Part shown: positions 23,764 to 32,971 of the stretch, in pieces
Layout: each line of letters opens with the position of its first letter
How positions within the stretch are numbered: position 1 is the first letter of the stretch
Assembly: GCA_026388155.1 (NCBI GenBank)
Contig: JAPLKI010000025.1
Span: 62,001-126,000, forward strand
Length of the DNA stretch: 64,000 nucleotides
Reading direction: 5' to 3'
Source: Elusimicrobiota bacterium
Lineage (GTDB): Bacteria; Elusimicrobiota; Elusimicrobia; Elusimicrobiales; UBA9959
Notes under the pieces: model-generated
What the model saw: the letters and a program-made list of their open reading frames with translations, nothing else
Database searches by the model: none
Told to the model about the DNA's origin: nothing
Translations under genes and position numbers: made by a program

Positions 23764-24216
23764 CTATTCCCCTATATCTTCGTTCCAAAGCTCCGGCTTT
23801 TCCTTTATAAAAGCGGCCATCAGTTCTTTGCACTCTTTGAGGTCAAGATTTACAAGTTTAAGACGTTTCTTTAAATAGTTTTCAGGACCTTTAAAAGTAC
23901 GATTCTCACCTATTACGACTGTGGGGATCTTATATAGAAGTATCGCTCCCGAACACATTTCGCAGGGCGAAAGGGTGGAATAAATGACACAGTTTTTATA
24001 ATCACGGGCTTTCAGCCTGCCCGCATTCTCAAGGCAGTCCATTTCGGCGTGCAGTATGGCTGATTTTTTCTGAACCCGCATGTTATGCCCGCGGCCTATG
24101 ATTTTCCCTCCCCGTACCAGCACCGCGCCAATGGGGATGCCCCCCTCTTTCAGCCCCCTGCGCGCCTCTTTTACGGCCAGGGCCATAAATCTGAGATGTG
24201 CTTTATTATTATTCAT
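23764..24216 (-). CDS. Cytosine deaminase of the yeast Fcy1 type
   Basis: A 150-residue zinc deaminase. Ligands H56 with catalytic E58 (LHAEMD) and C85/C88 (STLSPCEMCSGAI). The C-terminal stretch, VVIGENRTFKGPENYL...KLMAAFIKEKPELWNEDIGE-like, resembles fungal Fcy1 cytosine deaminase closely, more so than the tRNA adenosine or guanine deaminases of similar size. Probably converts cytosine to uracil in pyrimidine salvage. It overlaps the upstream secreted-protein gene by 8 bases, which implies coupling although no functional link is evident. Confidence 0.82.
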   Translation of the reverse strand: MNNNKAHLRFMALAVKEARRGLKEGGIPIGAVLVRGGKIIGRGHNMRVQKKSAILHAEMDCLENAGRLKARDYKNCVIYSTLSPCEMCSGAILLYKIPTVVIGENRTFKGPENYLKKRLKLVNLDLKECKELMAAFIKEKPELWNEDIGE

Positions 24217-24736
24217 TTGAATCTTCAGCCGGCGCCTTCCGCCGCGCGGGTTTTTTTTTGCCGGCTTTCTTATATCTTTTCAGCGTGCCGGAGGCATTGC
24301 CGAGAGGAGCCTGAAAATTGAAATTTATCACATTCCCCGCCCGGTTAAGCGTACTTACGCCGCTGCCGAGCATTGACGACATGGTTAGTTTGCCGTTTCC
24401 GCTGTCGCAGAGCTGGGCGGTAAGCCCGCCGGGCATCATGCTGACGCCGCTCACTATGGCCTGATAGCATTCGCCTTCCGGGCTTACGGTAACGCTCCCT
24501 TTGCCTCTGGGGTGACCATCTCTCGTGTAGTTAGTGTAATATCCCACATACTCGTTCTCTCCGGTTTCTTTAATGACCAGGCTGACCGGGGAAACACCGG
24601 ATTTGGAATTAATAGTTCCGCTCCAAACTCCAATATAGCGTTTTAAAGACGGAGTGCCCCCGCCGTCCTGGGCCTGTAATTTATTTTGCAGGGAAAAAAG
24701 CAGGCAGAGCGCGGAAAACAGCTTGAGAATTTTCAT
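24209..24736 (-). CDS. Small exported protein of unknown function
   Basis: 175 residues. Signal peptide MKILKLFSALCLLFSLQNKLQA, mature start QDGGG. The body is a probable small beta-barrel: a SLKRYIGVWSGTINSKSGVSPV opening and GTLKRYKKA near the end suggest a lipocalin-like or calycin-like sheet of the type that begins with a YxGxWxG motif. The tail is Lys/Arg-rich (KKAGKKKPARRKAPAED), suited to binding anionic envelope polymers or nucleic acid. Not assigned to a family with confidence. Confidence 0.7.
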   Translation of the reverse strand: MKILKLFSALCLLFSLQNKLQAQDGGGTPSLKRYIGVWSGTINSKSGVSPVSLVIKETGENEYVGYYTNYTRDGHPRGKGSVTVSPEGECYQAIVSGVSMMPGGLTAQLCDSGNGKLTMSSMLGSGVSTLNRAGNVINFNFQAPLGNASGTLKRYKKAGKKKPARRKAPAEDSNE

Positions 24737-24779
24737 CGTGTATCTCCTTGTCCGAAAATTGCAATTGAGGCAATTTTCC

Positions 24780-24908
24780 GGAGGCTGAAGGCTGAAGCAG
24801 GGAAAATTACCTCACAGAATTTTAGCAAATAGAAACAACCGCTTTCTGATATATTGTTTATCTTATTCCCTCTTCCTTTTCCTTCAGCCTTAAGCCTTTC
24901 TTAATCCC
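24780..24908. repeat. Heptad arrays flanking the 24.8 kb intergenic gap
   Basis: ggaggctgaaggctgaag at 24780 and ttccctcttccttttccttcagccttaagcctttctt at 24866-24902 are 7-bp-phased and mutually complementary in composition. No gene is visible in between. Confidence 0.55.
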
Positions 24909-26066
24909 TCACATCCTTGCCCAGATAACTTTAAGGTATTCACCCTCTGGATAGTCGGCGGCTATGGGGTGATCCGGGCCGGCGCCGCTTTTTTTAAAGA
25001 TCTGCGCCCTGCGTCCCGCCGTGGAAGCGGCCCCGCGCACTATGTAGGAAAATTCTTCCATTGATACCATGCCGCTGCAGGAACAGGTGACAAAAACCCC
25101 CCCTTCCTCAACCAAAGACATGGCGATCCGGTTAAAATCCTTGTACTTAAAAATGCCCTTTTCTCTTTCCTCGCGCGAGGAAACAAGTTTGTAAGGGTCC
25201 AATATGACCAGGCCGTATTTTTTCCCGTTCTCCGCCATCTGCCGCATGTACGGAAAAGCGTCCGAGCAGACGGAATCTACGCGGACATTGTTGATATTGG
25301 CATTCCTCTTTGAGAGCTCGCTGGCTTCGGCGTCCAGCTCAACGCAGGTAACCTCTTCGGCCCCGCCCAGTTTTTTTGCGTAAAGGCCGAACCCCCCCGT
25401 ATAGGCGCAGATATCAAGCACGCTTTTGCCCCCGGCAAAGGTTGAGGTGTAAAGCCGGTTTTCCCGCTGGTCGCAGAAAAACCCGGTTTTATGGCCTCCG
25501 GAAAAGCTCACGTCAAAAAGCACGCCGTTCTCGTTTACGCGCGCCTTGTAAAGAGCGGAAGCGTCCGGCGGCATGGAAAAGCCCTCCATCTCCTGTGTGT
25601 AGGAACTGGACCTGTGATGAAAAACAGCTTTCGGGAAATGCTCTCTGAAAGCGGCTTCAAGGCGGGCTGCGAGTTTATACATGCCGAGGGAATAGAATTC
25701 CAGAACTATATGCGTACCGTAAATGTCGACAGTAAGCCCGGGCAGGCCGTCGCCGTAATCGTGCACAAGTCTGAAAGCGTTGGTGGAGCGCTCAAGGCCC
25801 AGAATATCGCGCCTGAAAGAAACCGCCTTTGTAACCTGCTTTTTAAGAAAAGCGTCAATGTCAAAAGTCTCAGGGTTGTCCCTGGTGAAAATGCGCAGCA
25901 TTATCTGGCTTCTGGGGTTGTAAAGCGCCAGGCCGTACGGGGAACCGTTTTTGTCGTAAACGGCCACAACATCCCCCGGCAGGGCAAGTTCGCACGAATC
26001 CACCATGCGCCTGAAGGCGTTGGGGCCGGCCGGAGCGTGGGAAAGTTTAACCTTTGGAAATTTCAT
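24909..26066 (-). CDS. Class I SAM-dependent rRNA methyltransferase (RlmI/RlmK-like, PUA domain)
   Basis: 385 residues. N-terminal PUA-like domain (residues 1-75; GDVVAVYDKNGSPYGLALYNPRSQIMLRIF), an EEHEA-type central segment, then a Rossmann methyltransferase domain with SGGHKTGFFCDQRENR, SAM-binding VLDICAYTGGFGLYAKKLG, and the catalytic-loop CSCSGMVS. This layout is that of RlmI, the 23S rRNA m5C methyltransferase. Its exact target nucleotide cannot be read from sequence. Ends next to a heptad array; a convergent relation is absent, and the MATE gene lies 66 bases upstream on the same strand. Confidence 0.9.
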   Translation of the reverse strand: MKFPKVKLSHAPAGPNAFRRMVDSCELALPGDVVAVYDKNGSPYGLALYNPRSQIMLRIFTRDNPETFDIDAFLKKQVTKAVSFRRDILGLERSTNAFRLVHDYGDGLPGLTVDIYGTHIVLEFYSLGMYKLAARLEAAFREHFPKAVFHHRSSSYTQEMEGFSMPPDASALYKARVNENGVLFDVSFSGGHKTGFFCDQRENRLYTSTFAGGKSVLDICAYTGGFGLYAKKLGGAEEVTCVELDAEASELSKRNANINNVRVDSVCSDAFPYMRQMAENGKKYGLVILDPYKLVSSREEREKGIFKYKDFNRIAMSLVEEGGVFVTCSCSGMVSMEEFSYIVRGAASTAGRRAQIFKKSGAGPDHPIAADYPEGEYLKVIWARM

Positions 26067-26132
26067 GTGATTATTTTAGCAAGTTCGCGTATGTATGGGG
26101 ATAATTTTACCGCCGGCAGGCCGGTTCAGCCG

Positions 26133-27497
26133 TCATTTGAGTATGTTTATCCCGCGCCACCGGCCGGAACTGAAACGCAGAGCGAAAACCGAAGCGAGCA
26201 TGAACACATAGAACCCGCCCCATATCCAGGCATGCACAAGTTCGCCGCCCGCGCGGTAAACTATATACCACACGCCCGGCACGAAAAGAAGCCAGGCGCA
26301 CGCGCTCGCTCCCAGCATCTGAAAACGCGTATCCCCGGCTCCCCTGAGCGCGTCGGCGAAAATTATTCCGATAGCGTCGAAAAATATAAAAACCGCCAGC
26401 ACGGTCATCAACGGCCGGCACTTGGCAAGTATCTGCGCGTACTCCGCGGAATTTCCGGAACCGAAAATATTGATAAACATCCCCGGCGCCAGGATGAACA
26501 GCATCCCCAGCCCCAAAGCATAAACCGCGGCCATTTTTGCCGCATTATACGCCACGCGCTGCGACACATCAGGCTTTTTCATTCCGATATATTTTCCCAC
26601 CAGCGTCAGCGTGGCCAGGCCCAGGCCTATTACCGGCATGAAGGCTATCATGTTGATGGAGGCGATTATATTGCTGGCCGCAAGGGACACTTTATCCATA
26701 CCGCCTATGATGAAGATAAAAACCCCGAAAGAGGCGATATCCAGAAAAAAGCCGACGCCGTTCGGAGCGCCGTACTTCACAAGCCTTGCGAACATGGCCT
26801 TATGTACACCGACAAGGCGGGCGGTGCGGAAGCGGCGGCGGTTATAAGCGGAGAAAATGATCCGCAGATAAAGGCCGGTCATTAAGAGCTGGCCTGCTAC
26901 GGCCGCCCAACCCGCCCCTTTTATGCCGAACGCCGGCACCTGCCCGGCGCCGAATATGAGCAGCCAGGACATGAACACGCACAGCACGCTGCCGGCCATA
27001 TTCACGGCCATGGGGATCTTGGTCTTGCCGCGCCCTATAAAAAAGGCGGCCAGAGCCGTGTTTAAAACGGGGAAAAATGCAAAACAATTGAGAATGGCAA
27101 AATACGGGCGTTCAAGCGCGCGCACCGCATCTGGATGCCCCGAGTGGTCTATTATGTACAAGCCGAGCGGAGTCATCAACACCAGCAGAAGTCCGGAAGC
27201 CAGCGCCAGCCACACACCCTGCCAGACCGCCACCGAAACGCTGGCGGACTTGCCCCCGCCGTGATATCGCGACACGAAAGCGTTGGTGTAGGTGGCTGTG
27301 CCCATGAAGAAACAAAGGAAGGTGAAGCTTAAAATACCGGCGGGCACGCAGGCCGCCAGCGCATCCGTGCTGTAATGGGCCAAAAACACCCGGTTTATAA
27401 ACTGCATTACGGTGCTTGAGGCAGTAGAAAGTATAAGCGGATAGGCCACCTGGCTTAGTTCCCGCAGCCCACCCTCTTTTACGGTCAATATTTTCAT
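26133..27497 (-). CDS. MATE-family multidrug/cation antiporter
   Basis: A 454-residue, twelve-helix exporter. The two six-helix halves begin GGLRELSQVAYPLILSTASSTVMQFINRVFLAHYS and LVKYGAPNGVGFFLDIASFGVFIFIIGG. The last helices include DAIGIIFADALRGAGDTRF, a segment typical of MATE proteins. It would use a Na+ or H+ gradient to export cationic drugs or metabolites. It is followed on the same strand by the rRNA methyltransferase gene. Confidence 0.93.
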   Translation of the reverse strand: MKILTVKEGGLRELSQVAYPLILSTASSTVMQFINRVFLAHYSTDALAACVPAGILSFTFLCFFMGTATYTNAFVSRYHGGGKSASVSVAVWQGVWLALASGLLLVLMTPLGLYIIDHSGHPDAVRALERPYFAILNCFAFFPVLNTALAAFFIGRGKTKIPMAVNMAGSVLCVFMSWLLIFGAGQVPAFGIKGAGWAAVAGQLLMTGLYLRIIFSAYNRRRFRTARLVGVHKAMFARLVKYGAPNGVGFFLDIASFGVFIFIIGGMDKVSLAASNIIASINMIAFMPVIGLGLATLTLVGKYIGMKKPDVSQRVAYNAAKMAAVYALGLGMLFILAPGMFINIFGSGNSAEYAQILAKCRPLMTVLAVFIFFDAIGIIFADALRGAGDTRFQMLGASACAWLLFVPGVWYIVYRAGGELVHAWIWGGFYVFMLASVFALRFSSGRWRGINILK

Positions 27498-27531
27498 AAG
27501 AGAACTGGAAAACGAAAGCCAGGTTTAGTTC

Positions 27532-28032
27532 TTAGAGCATGTCGGCGTAGGCGGTTTTGAGCAGGTCTGCTTTTGAAATATAAAGCAGTTTCATCAGGAC
27601 AGACGCGATCTGGCGTCCGACGGCGGGGCTTTGTCCTTTTTTAAGGCAGACCTCAAGCTCGATAAAGCGCCCCAGCCCCTCTACTTTGTCAAAATGTATT
27701 CTGGTCTGGCCCGCAAAAAAAACCGTCCGCTCTTTTTTCACGGTTTTGCCAAGGCCTAAGGCCGCGGTTAAAAGCGTTTTCATGTCGGCGGGGGCGTTGA
27801 CCGCGGCCGGAAAATATTCGGAAGTTTTCGGCCCGGCCTTATCGGCGCGGCGGTAAAACACCAGATAATTCTCTTTGCCCTTCTGCGTCCGAAGTTTGAG
27901 CCGGCCGGAGGCGCAATTAAAAAAGCAGTCTTCCTGTACAAGGAACTCAGAGCGGTCCGCTATTTTTTCCGCGGCTTTGAGCTGTTTTTTCCAGTCGGAA
28001 GCTTTGGCTTTTATTTCAATGTTACGGGGCAT
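27532..28032 (-). CDS. CYTH-domain protein (class IV cyclase / triphosphatase fold)
   Basis: A 166-residue single CYTH domain. Begins NIEIKAKASDW (the ExExK-type signature, here EIKAK), followed by the tunnel strands RLKLRTQKGKENYLVFYRRAD and a later RIHFDKVEGLGRFIELEVCL strand pair. CYTH proteins act on triphosphates with two metal ions, as inorganic triphosphatase, thiamine triphosphatase or, in the CyaB subgroup, adenylate cyclase. The GLGRFIELE element is shared with CyaB-like proteins. No cyclic-nucleotide effector is adjacent. Confidence 0.88.
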   Translation of the reverse strand: MPRNIEIKAKASDWKKQLKAAEKIADRSEFLVQEDCFFNCASGRLKLRTQKGKENYLVFYRRADKAGPKTSEYFPAAVNAPADMKTLLTAALGLGKTVKKERTVFFAGQTRIHFDKVEGLGRFIELEVCLKKGQSPAVGRQIASVLMKLLYISKADLLKTAYADML

Positions 28033-28076
28033 AAAAAGGCTGAAGGCTGAAGAATTAAGACTGAAGGGTGAAAGCG
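28033..28076. repeat. Heptad array between CYTH and phosphatase genes
   Basis: aggctga, aggctga, agaatta, agactga, agggtga: five successive 7-mers with an xGGCTGA-like consensus. Confidence 0.65.
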
Positions 28077-28787
28077 CTATTTGGCGAGATAGGCGCGCAT
28101 TTTGTCTATTTTCGCGCGAAAAGCCGGATTGCGCATAAGATCAGCGTAAAGGATGTCGCCGAACTTTTTACCCGCCTCAATGTCGGAGGTATAGTGAACT
28201 CCGCCTATCACGCGGTCAAGCGCCATCTCGTCGGCCCTGGAAAGGAATTGCGCCCTCCGCTCCGGCGCGAGTTCCGAAAGTATAAGCGCGTAAACGCGGG
28301 AAATAGTCGCGTGGCCGCTGGGATAGGACAGACCGCCTATTCGGCCAAGGCAGGGGTCCAGGGAAGCGTCCCGCAGGAAAGGGCGTTCGCGCCCATTGCG
28401 TTTTTTAAGCACACCCACCGCCGCGTCAGTGTCCGAATGAACCTGCACAAAGAAAGCGTCCGCCTCGGCCGGCATAGGCTTGACGAAAGGAGTGATATCG
28501 CCGAAAAATTCGCTAAAACCGGCATACGCTTCCAAGGCCGCCTTGGCGCATTGCTCCGGCGTTCGTGTTACCTGCCATTCGTGCAGCGCAACCATGTCCG
28601 CCTTGTCTATTTCCGAGCCGGGAGCCGGGGCCGGTTCGAACTGCCGGTCATTAAGCTGCGCATCGCTGAGATAAAGGGCATGCTCTTTCGGCTTAAATGC
28701 TTTATCCGGCGAAGAAGCGCAGGCGCAAAGCGCGGCCGCGAAAAACAATAGTAAATATCTTTTCAACCCTAAACCCTCATCCCTCAT
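28077..28787 (-). CDS. Class A acid phosphatase / PAP2-family lipoprotein
   Basis: 236 residues. Signal peptide with lipobox-like AALCACASS, so probably lipid-anchored. The PAP2 triad motifs are all present: KKRNGRERPF (motif 1), YPSGH (motif 2) and RVIGGVHYTSD (motif 3), with His in motifs 2 and 3 as phosphohistidine and acid/base. Resembles non-specific class A phosphatases (PhoN-like) of the periplasm. The proposed ATG lies within a heptad array (atgaggg atgaggg); a TTG seven codons later is an alternative start. Confidence 0.88.
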   Translation of the reverse strand: MRDEGLGLKRYLLLFFAAALCACASSPDKAFKPKEHALYLSDAQLNDRQFEPAPAPGSEIDKADMVALHEWQVTRTPEQCAKAALEAYAGFSEFFGDITPFVKPMPAEADAFFVQVHSDTDAAVGVLKKRNGRERPFLRDASLDPCLGRIGGLSYPSGHATISRVYALILSELAPERRAQFLSRADEMALDRVIGGVHYTSDIEAGKKFGDILYADLMRNPAFRAKIDKMRAYLAK

Positions 28788-28830
28788 TCTTCATCCCTCA
28801 TCCCTCCGAATTCCGACTGCGGAATTCGGG
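28757..28830. repeat. Heptad array around the phosphatase start
   Basis: aacccta, aaccctc, atccctc, attcttc, atccctc, atccctc, then cgaattc, cgactgc, ggaattc: a 7-bp phase over about 65 bases that supplies the first codons of the phosphatase gene. Confidence 0.65.
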
Positions 28831-30672
28831 CTAGATAAATTCCTTGTCTCCGCGTTTACGGAGGCTGTGGTCCAGAACTTTCTTGCGCAGGCGCAGGTTA
28901 TGCGGCGTTATTTCCACAAATTCGTCTTCCTCAACATACTCAATGGTCTGCTCAAGCGTCATCTCGCGCGCAGGCGTGAGCACTATTGAAAGGTCGGAGG
29001 TGGAAGAACGCATATTGGTCTGCTTTTTTTCTTTGCAGGGGTTTACCACCAGATCGTTGCCGCGGGAATTTTCCCCCACTATCTGGCCCATATAGACATC
29101 CTGCGCCGGAACAACGAACATCGCGCCGTGGTCCTGCAGGCTGTTCAGGGCGTAACCGGCCGTTTTACCCGTTTCTTTAGCTATAAAAACGCCGTTCCTT
29201 TTGGGCGGCTGGAAATTGCCCTCCGGCTGAAAACCATAAAAACTATGATGCATAAGGCCCGCGCCTCTGGTCATGGTCATAAACTCCGACTTGAAGCCGA
29301 TAAGCGCCCGTGACGAGATGACATACTCAAATCTCACGCGCCCGTCGTTGCCTACCACCATGTCCTTCATCTGCGCGCCGCGCGCACCCATGGATTCCAT
29401 TATCGGCCCCTGGAACTGGGAAGGAGAGTCAAGCACCAGGTATTCCACCGGCTCCACTGTAACGCCGTTTTCCTCGTGGGTGATAACCACCATTTTTGAT
29501 ACGCAAAGCTCGTAGCCTTCGCGGCGCATGGTTTCAAGAAGTATGGACAGGTGCAGTTCGCCTCTGCCCGAGACCTTGAACCCGCTTTCGCCCGGTATTT
29601 CCACCACTTTCAGCCCCACATTGCTTTCCTGCTCCCTTAAAAGGCGATCGCGCAGCTGCGTGATGGTCACAAATTTTCCGTCGCGGCCGGCGAACGGGCC
29701 GTCATTTGCGAAAAATCCCATGGAAAGCGTGGGAAGTTCTATTTCAAGCCCCGGCAAAAAACCCGGCGCGTCGGTGGAAGAGACGGTGTCCCCTACTTCT
29801 ATCCCTTCCAGTCCCGCAAGCGCCACAATATCGCCGGACCGGGCGGACGCGAGCTGCACCCGTAAAAGCCCGCTGAATCCCACTACCTGCATTACTTTCC
29901 TGGTCCTGGGCTCGGAGATGGGCGAAGCAAGCGAAACCTGCTGACCCGCCGAAACCGTCCCCTGAAAAATCCGGCCGATGCCTATTCTGCCGGTGTATGA
30001 GCTGTAGTCAAGCATGGTCACCAGCATCCTTAAAGGCTCGCTGTCTTTTTCAAGCGGTCCGGGGACATGTTTGATTATGGCTTCAAAGAGCGGCTTCAGA
30101 TCGGGACCTTTTACTTTCGCGTCCATGGTGGCCCAGCCTTCACGGCCGCAGGCGTAGACTATGGGAAAATCCAACTGTGAGTCGGTGGCGCCCAATTCCA
30201 TAAAAAGCGCGAACACCTTGTCCAGAACGGCGTGTGGGTCGCAGTTCAGGCGGTCAATTTTATTTATCACCACTATGGGCTTCAGGCCGAGCGTGAGCGA
30301 TTTTTTCAGCACGAAGCGCGTTTGCGGCATCGGCCCGTCAAGCGCGTCCACAAGCAGCAGAACCCCGTCCACCATTCTGAGCACGCGCTCGACCTCGCTG
30401 CCGAAGTCGGCGTGGCCCGGCGTGTCCACTATATGGATAGTGGTATCGCCGTATTTGACGGAGGTGTTTTTTGAGAGTATGGTAATGCCGCGCTCGCGCT
30501 CCAGGTCGTTTGAATCCATTATGCAGATTCTTTCCTCGCCCGCCTTGTCGTGGAAGGAGCCGGTCTGGCGCAGCATGGCGTCTAAAAGCGTGGTTTTGCC
30601 GTGGTCCACATGTGCGATAATTGCGATGTTGCGCAGGTCGTGCCTGCGGGGCTGGTTGTCAAGTTTTGGCAT
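28831..30672 (-). CDS. typA: Ribosome-associated GTPase TypA/BipA
   Basis: A 613-residue translational GTPase. G1 AHVDHGKTTLLD, G2 region RGITILSKNTS, G3 DTPGHADFG, G4 NKIDR, followed by EF-G-like domains II, III and V and the BipA-specific C-terminal domain ending LRKKVLDHSLRKRGDKEF. Needed for ribosome assembly and growth under stress or cold. Length is normal. A heptad inverted pair lies between it and the upstream ABC-F gene. Confidence 0.98.
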   Translation of the reverse strand: MPKLDNQPRRHDLRNIAIIAHVDHGKTTLLDAMLRQTGSFHDKAGEERICIMDSNDLERERGITILSKNTSVKYGDTTIHIVDTPGHADFGSEVERVLRMVDGVLLLVDALDGPMPQTRFVLKKSLTLGLKPIVVINKIDRLNCDPHAVLDKVFALFMELGATDSQLDFPIVYACGREGWATMDAKVKGPDLKPLFEAIIKHVPGPLEKDSEPLRMLVTMLDYSSYTGRIGIGRIFQGTVSAGQQVSLASPISEPRTRKVMQVVGFSGLLRVQLASARSGDIVALAGLEGIEVGDTVSSTDAPGFLPGLEIELPTLSMGFFANDGPFAGRDGKFVTITQLRDRLLREQESNVGLKVVEIPGESGFKVSGRGELHLSILLETMRREGYELCVSKMVVITHEENGVTVEPVEYLVLDSPSQFQGPIMESMGARGAQMKDMVVGNDGRVRFEYVISSRALIGFKSEFMTMTRGAGLMHHSFYGFQPEGNFQPPKRNGVFIAKETGKTAGYALNSLQDHGAMFVVPAQDVYMGQIVGENSRGNDLVVNPCKEKKQTNMRSSTSDLSIVLTPAREMTLEQTIEYVEEDEFVEITPHNLRLRKKVLDHSLRKRGDKEFI

Positions 30673-30709
30673 AAGCGATGGTTGTCCTCTTGTTGAAATC
30701 GTAGATGTT

Positions 30710-30808
30710 CCAGTAGTCAGAAGTCAGAATACAGAAGCCAGAATGTGGGTGTCAGCTATAAGTAGTTTCCGCCATTCTGAATTCTGACTTCTGAATCCTG
30801 TCTACCTA
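30710..30808. repeat. Inverted pair of heptad arrays between ABC-F and typA
   Basis: cagtagtcagaagtcagaatacagaagccagaatg faces gccattctgaattctgacttctgaatcctgtctacc. Words match the array at 20787-20870. Only repeat sequence is visible in this gap. Confidence 0.7.
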
Positions 30809-30825
30809 AAGTAGCACCTTAAAAC

Positions 30826-32631
30826 TTATATATTCTCCAGCTCGGCGGTTTTGGCCGCGGCCGCTTCTTCAAGCGCCGTTATCTCGCCGCCCATGGATTT
30901 TACCCGCTCGTAATCCGCGTGTATTTCAGGCTCCGAAAGCCTGGCGGCGAGCGTTTCTATGTTTTTCCGTATCAGCGATATCTCTTCACTGAGTTTTTCC
31001 GCCTTACGGGCTTTTTGGTCCTGAAGTTTTTTCAGCCGCCGCTCTTCCTTCTGCGAGTCGGAGCGCTTTTCCGAAGGGCTAAAAACCTGCAGTGGCGCGG
31101 GAACAGGCACGGCGGGAATCTCCTCCGCCTCGGCCCGCATCTGCTCCTGCCGGTAATGGAAATAATCGTAATTGCCCGGATACATGGTCACCTTTCCCTG
31201 TTCAATATGGGCCACGTGATCGGCCAAAGCGTTGATAAAGTAAAGGTCGTGGCTTATAAAGCATAGCGTGCCTTCGAATTCTTTCAGCGCGCCCACGAGC
31301 GCTTCCACGCTGGGCATATCCAAGTGGGTTGTCGGCTCGTCCATCAAAAGCACATTGGGCGGGTCCAGCAGCAGTTTTACCAGGCTCAGGCGGCTTTTTT
31401 CCCCGCCGCTCAGCACGGCGCATTTTTTAAACACATTGTCGCCGGGGAACAGAAAAGTGCCAAGCACCGTCCTGACCATAAGCTCGGAGTTAAACCTGTC
31501 ATTGTCCATGGCTTCCTGCAGAACGGTTCTCCGGGGGTCAAGCATTCCCTCCCGGTGCTGGGAAAAATATCCGGTTTTGACATTAAGCCCCGTAACTATT
31601 TCGCCGCTGTCGGGCTTCACCACGCCCGCGAGCAGTTTCAAAAGCGTGGATTTACCTGCGCCGTTATGCCCCACGAAAGCCGTCTTCTGGCCCCTTTGCA
31701 GTTCAAAATTGAAATTCTCATACACTTTTATCGGCTCGTGTCCGGGCACTGCGTATATCTTGTTGACATTTTTAAGCTCAAGCGATTTGGCGCCGGTGCG
31801 GTTCGGCTGCGGAAATCTTATTTTAACGGTCTTAGTCTCAACGGGCAGCTCTATGCGCTCAAGCTTGTCAAGGCGTTTTATCATGCTCTGCACCCGGGAA
31901 GCCGTGGAGTAGCGCACGCGGTTCCTGGCTATAAAATCCTCCATATCCGCTATTTCTTCCTGCTGCTGCTTCCAGGCGGACAGCAGCTTTTCCTTTTCCA
32001 TTTCCCGCTGAGCCAGAAAATATTCGTAGTCGCCGTGATAGACCTTTAAGGTTTTATCCTGCAGGGAAACTATAGCGCTGCAAACCGTGTTTATGAACGC
32101 CCTGTCGTGCGAAATGACGAGCACGGCGCCGGGGTAATACGCGAGATAATCCTGAAGCCAGAGCAGCGAATCCAGGTCCAGATGGTTGGTAGGCTCGTCC
32201 AAAAGCAGCAGGTCGGGCTTTCTGATCAGCAGATGCGCCATAGCTACCCGCATGGCCCAGCCGCCGCTTAAAGTGTTGACTATCCTGTTAAAATCCGAAA
32301 CCTTAAAACCCAAGCCCATAAGTATGGCTTTGGCCTCGGCCTCAAGCCGGCTGTCAAAAGCGTCCAGCCCTTCCAGCGTTTCTTCCAAAACGGTGCGCTC
32401 CGAGACCGGCGCGTTTTCCTGCGGCAGATAGCCCGCCACGGCGCCTCTTTTAAACTGTATCTCTCCGTCGTCCACTTCCTCTTCGCGGAGCATCATTTTG
32501 AAAAGCGTGGATTTGCCCGCGCCGTTAGGCCCCACCAGCGCGAAACGCTCGCCGTCGTTTATCTGCAGCGAGGCGTCCTCAAAGAGCGTCTGCTGGCCGA
32601 AAGACTTGTGAATATTGCGCAAAGTTATCAT
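30826..32631 (-). CDS. ABC-F family ATPase
   Basis: 601 residues, two ABC domains and no membrane domain. Domain 1: GPNGAGKSTLFKMM, signature LSGGWAMRVAMA, Walker B LLLLDEPTNHLDLDS. Domain 2: GHNGAGKSTLLKLL, signature LSGGEKSRLSL, Walker B VLLMDEPTTHLDMPS. Between them lies the P-site tRNA interaction linker (about 75 residues, Arg/Lys-rich). The C-terminal 100 residues form a coiled coil (KEERRLKKLQDQKARKAEKLSEE). ABC-F proteins act on the ribosome to relieve stalling or protect from antibiotics; the layout resembles Uup/YheS-type members. Confidence 0.96.
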   Translation of the reverse strand: MITLRNIHKSFGQQTLFEDASLQINDGERFALVGPNGAGKSTLFKMMLREEEVDDGEIQFKRGAVAGYLPQENAPVSERTVLEETLEGLDAFDSRLEAEAKAILMGLGFKVSDFNRIVNTLSGGWAMRVAMAHLLIRKPDLLLLDEPTNHLDLDSLLWLQDYLAYYPGAVLVISHDRAFINTVCSAIVSLQDKTLKVYHGDYEYFLAQREMEKEKLLSAWKQQQEEIADMEDFIARNRVRYSTASRVQSMIKRLDKLERIELPVETKTVKIRFPQPNRTGAKSLELKNVNKIYAVPGHEPIKVYENFNFELQRGQKTAFVGHNGAGKSTLLKLLAGVVKPDSGEIVTGLNVKTGYFSQHREGMLDPRRTVLQEAMDNDRFNSELMVRTVLGTFLFPGDNVFKKCAVLSGGEKSRLSLVKLLLDPPNVLLMDEPTTHLDMPSVEALVGALKEFEGTLCFISHDLYFINALADHVAHIEQGKVTMYPGNYDYFHYRQEQMRAEAEEIPAVPVPAPLQVFSPSEKRSDSQKEERRLKKLQDQKARKAEKLSEEISLIRKNIETLAARLSEPEIHADYERVKSMGGEITALEEAAAAKTAELENI

Positions 32632-32971
32632 AAAAGTAGCCGACGGATATCCCGCAACTTTGTCCCGAATCTAGAGGGAAGAAGAAGGGCTCCCGTATGG
32701 GAGCCGTAAAAAGTCAAGGACTTCTCCGGCAAAGCACTGTATTATGATTTTACTATTTTCCGTGGTAACTTTGCAAAACGCTTACTTCCGCAAAGGTATT
32801 GCGCATTGAGAAAACCGGAGATTTTCTGTATGCGGTCACAAATCGGGAGCGCATCAATGGACGGAGTTGAATTTCCATGGCTTAAAAAAATGGATTTATC
32901 CGCTGAAAAGATATACACTTTACAAACCATAGAAGAGGCCGCGCATTTTTAGCGGCTGAACGGAGGCTGGA
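32632..32971. other. Gene-poor gap between divergent genes
   Basis: 340 bases hold a GGCTCCC/GGGAGCC hairpin (32688-32705) and an 81-codon plus-strand open stretch (32710-32952; ATGs at 32830 and 32857). Its end, MDGVEFPWLKKMDLSAEKIY and on, is hydrophilic and could be a short gene or a remnant. I could not match it to any family and do not call it a gene. Confidence 0.4.

Noticed and set aside
25491-26885. Long plus-strand open frame of 464 codons
   Set aside because: It runs antisense across the rRNA methyltransferase and MATE genes, both of which have clear family motifs; its own composition (Arg/His/Gly-rich, no domains) is that of a shadow frame.
27532-28032. CYTH protein as the cyclase partner of the PycTM-like effector
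   Set aside because: It lies 35 kb away in an unrelated gene cluster, and CYTH proteins are not the Pycsar cyclase class.
32710-32952. 81-codon open stretch upstream of the small membrane protein
   Set aside because: No recognisable domain, no ribosome site at its ATGs, and the minus strand is also open; kept only as a note on the gap.
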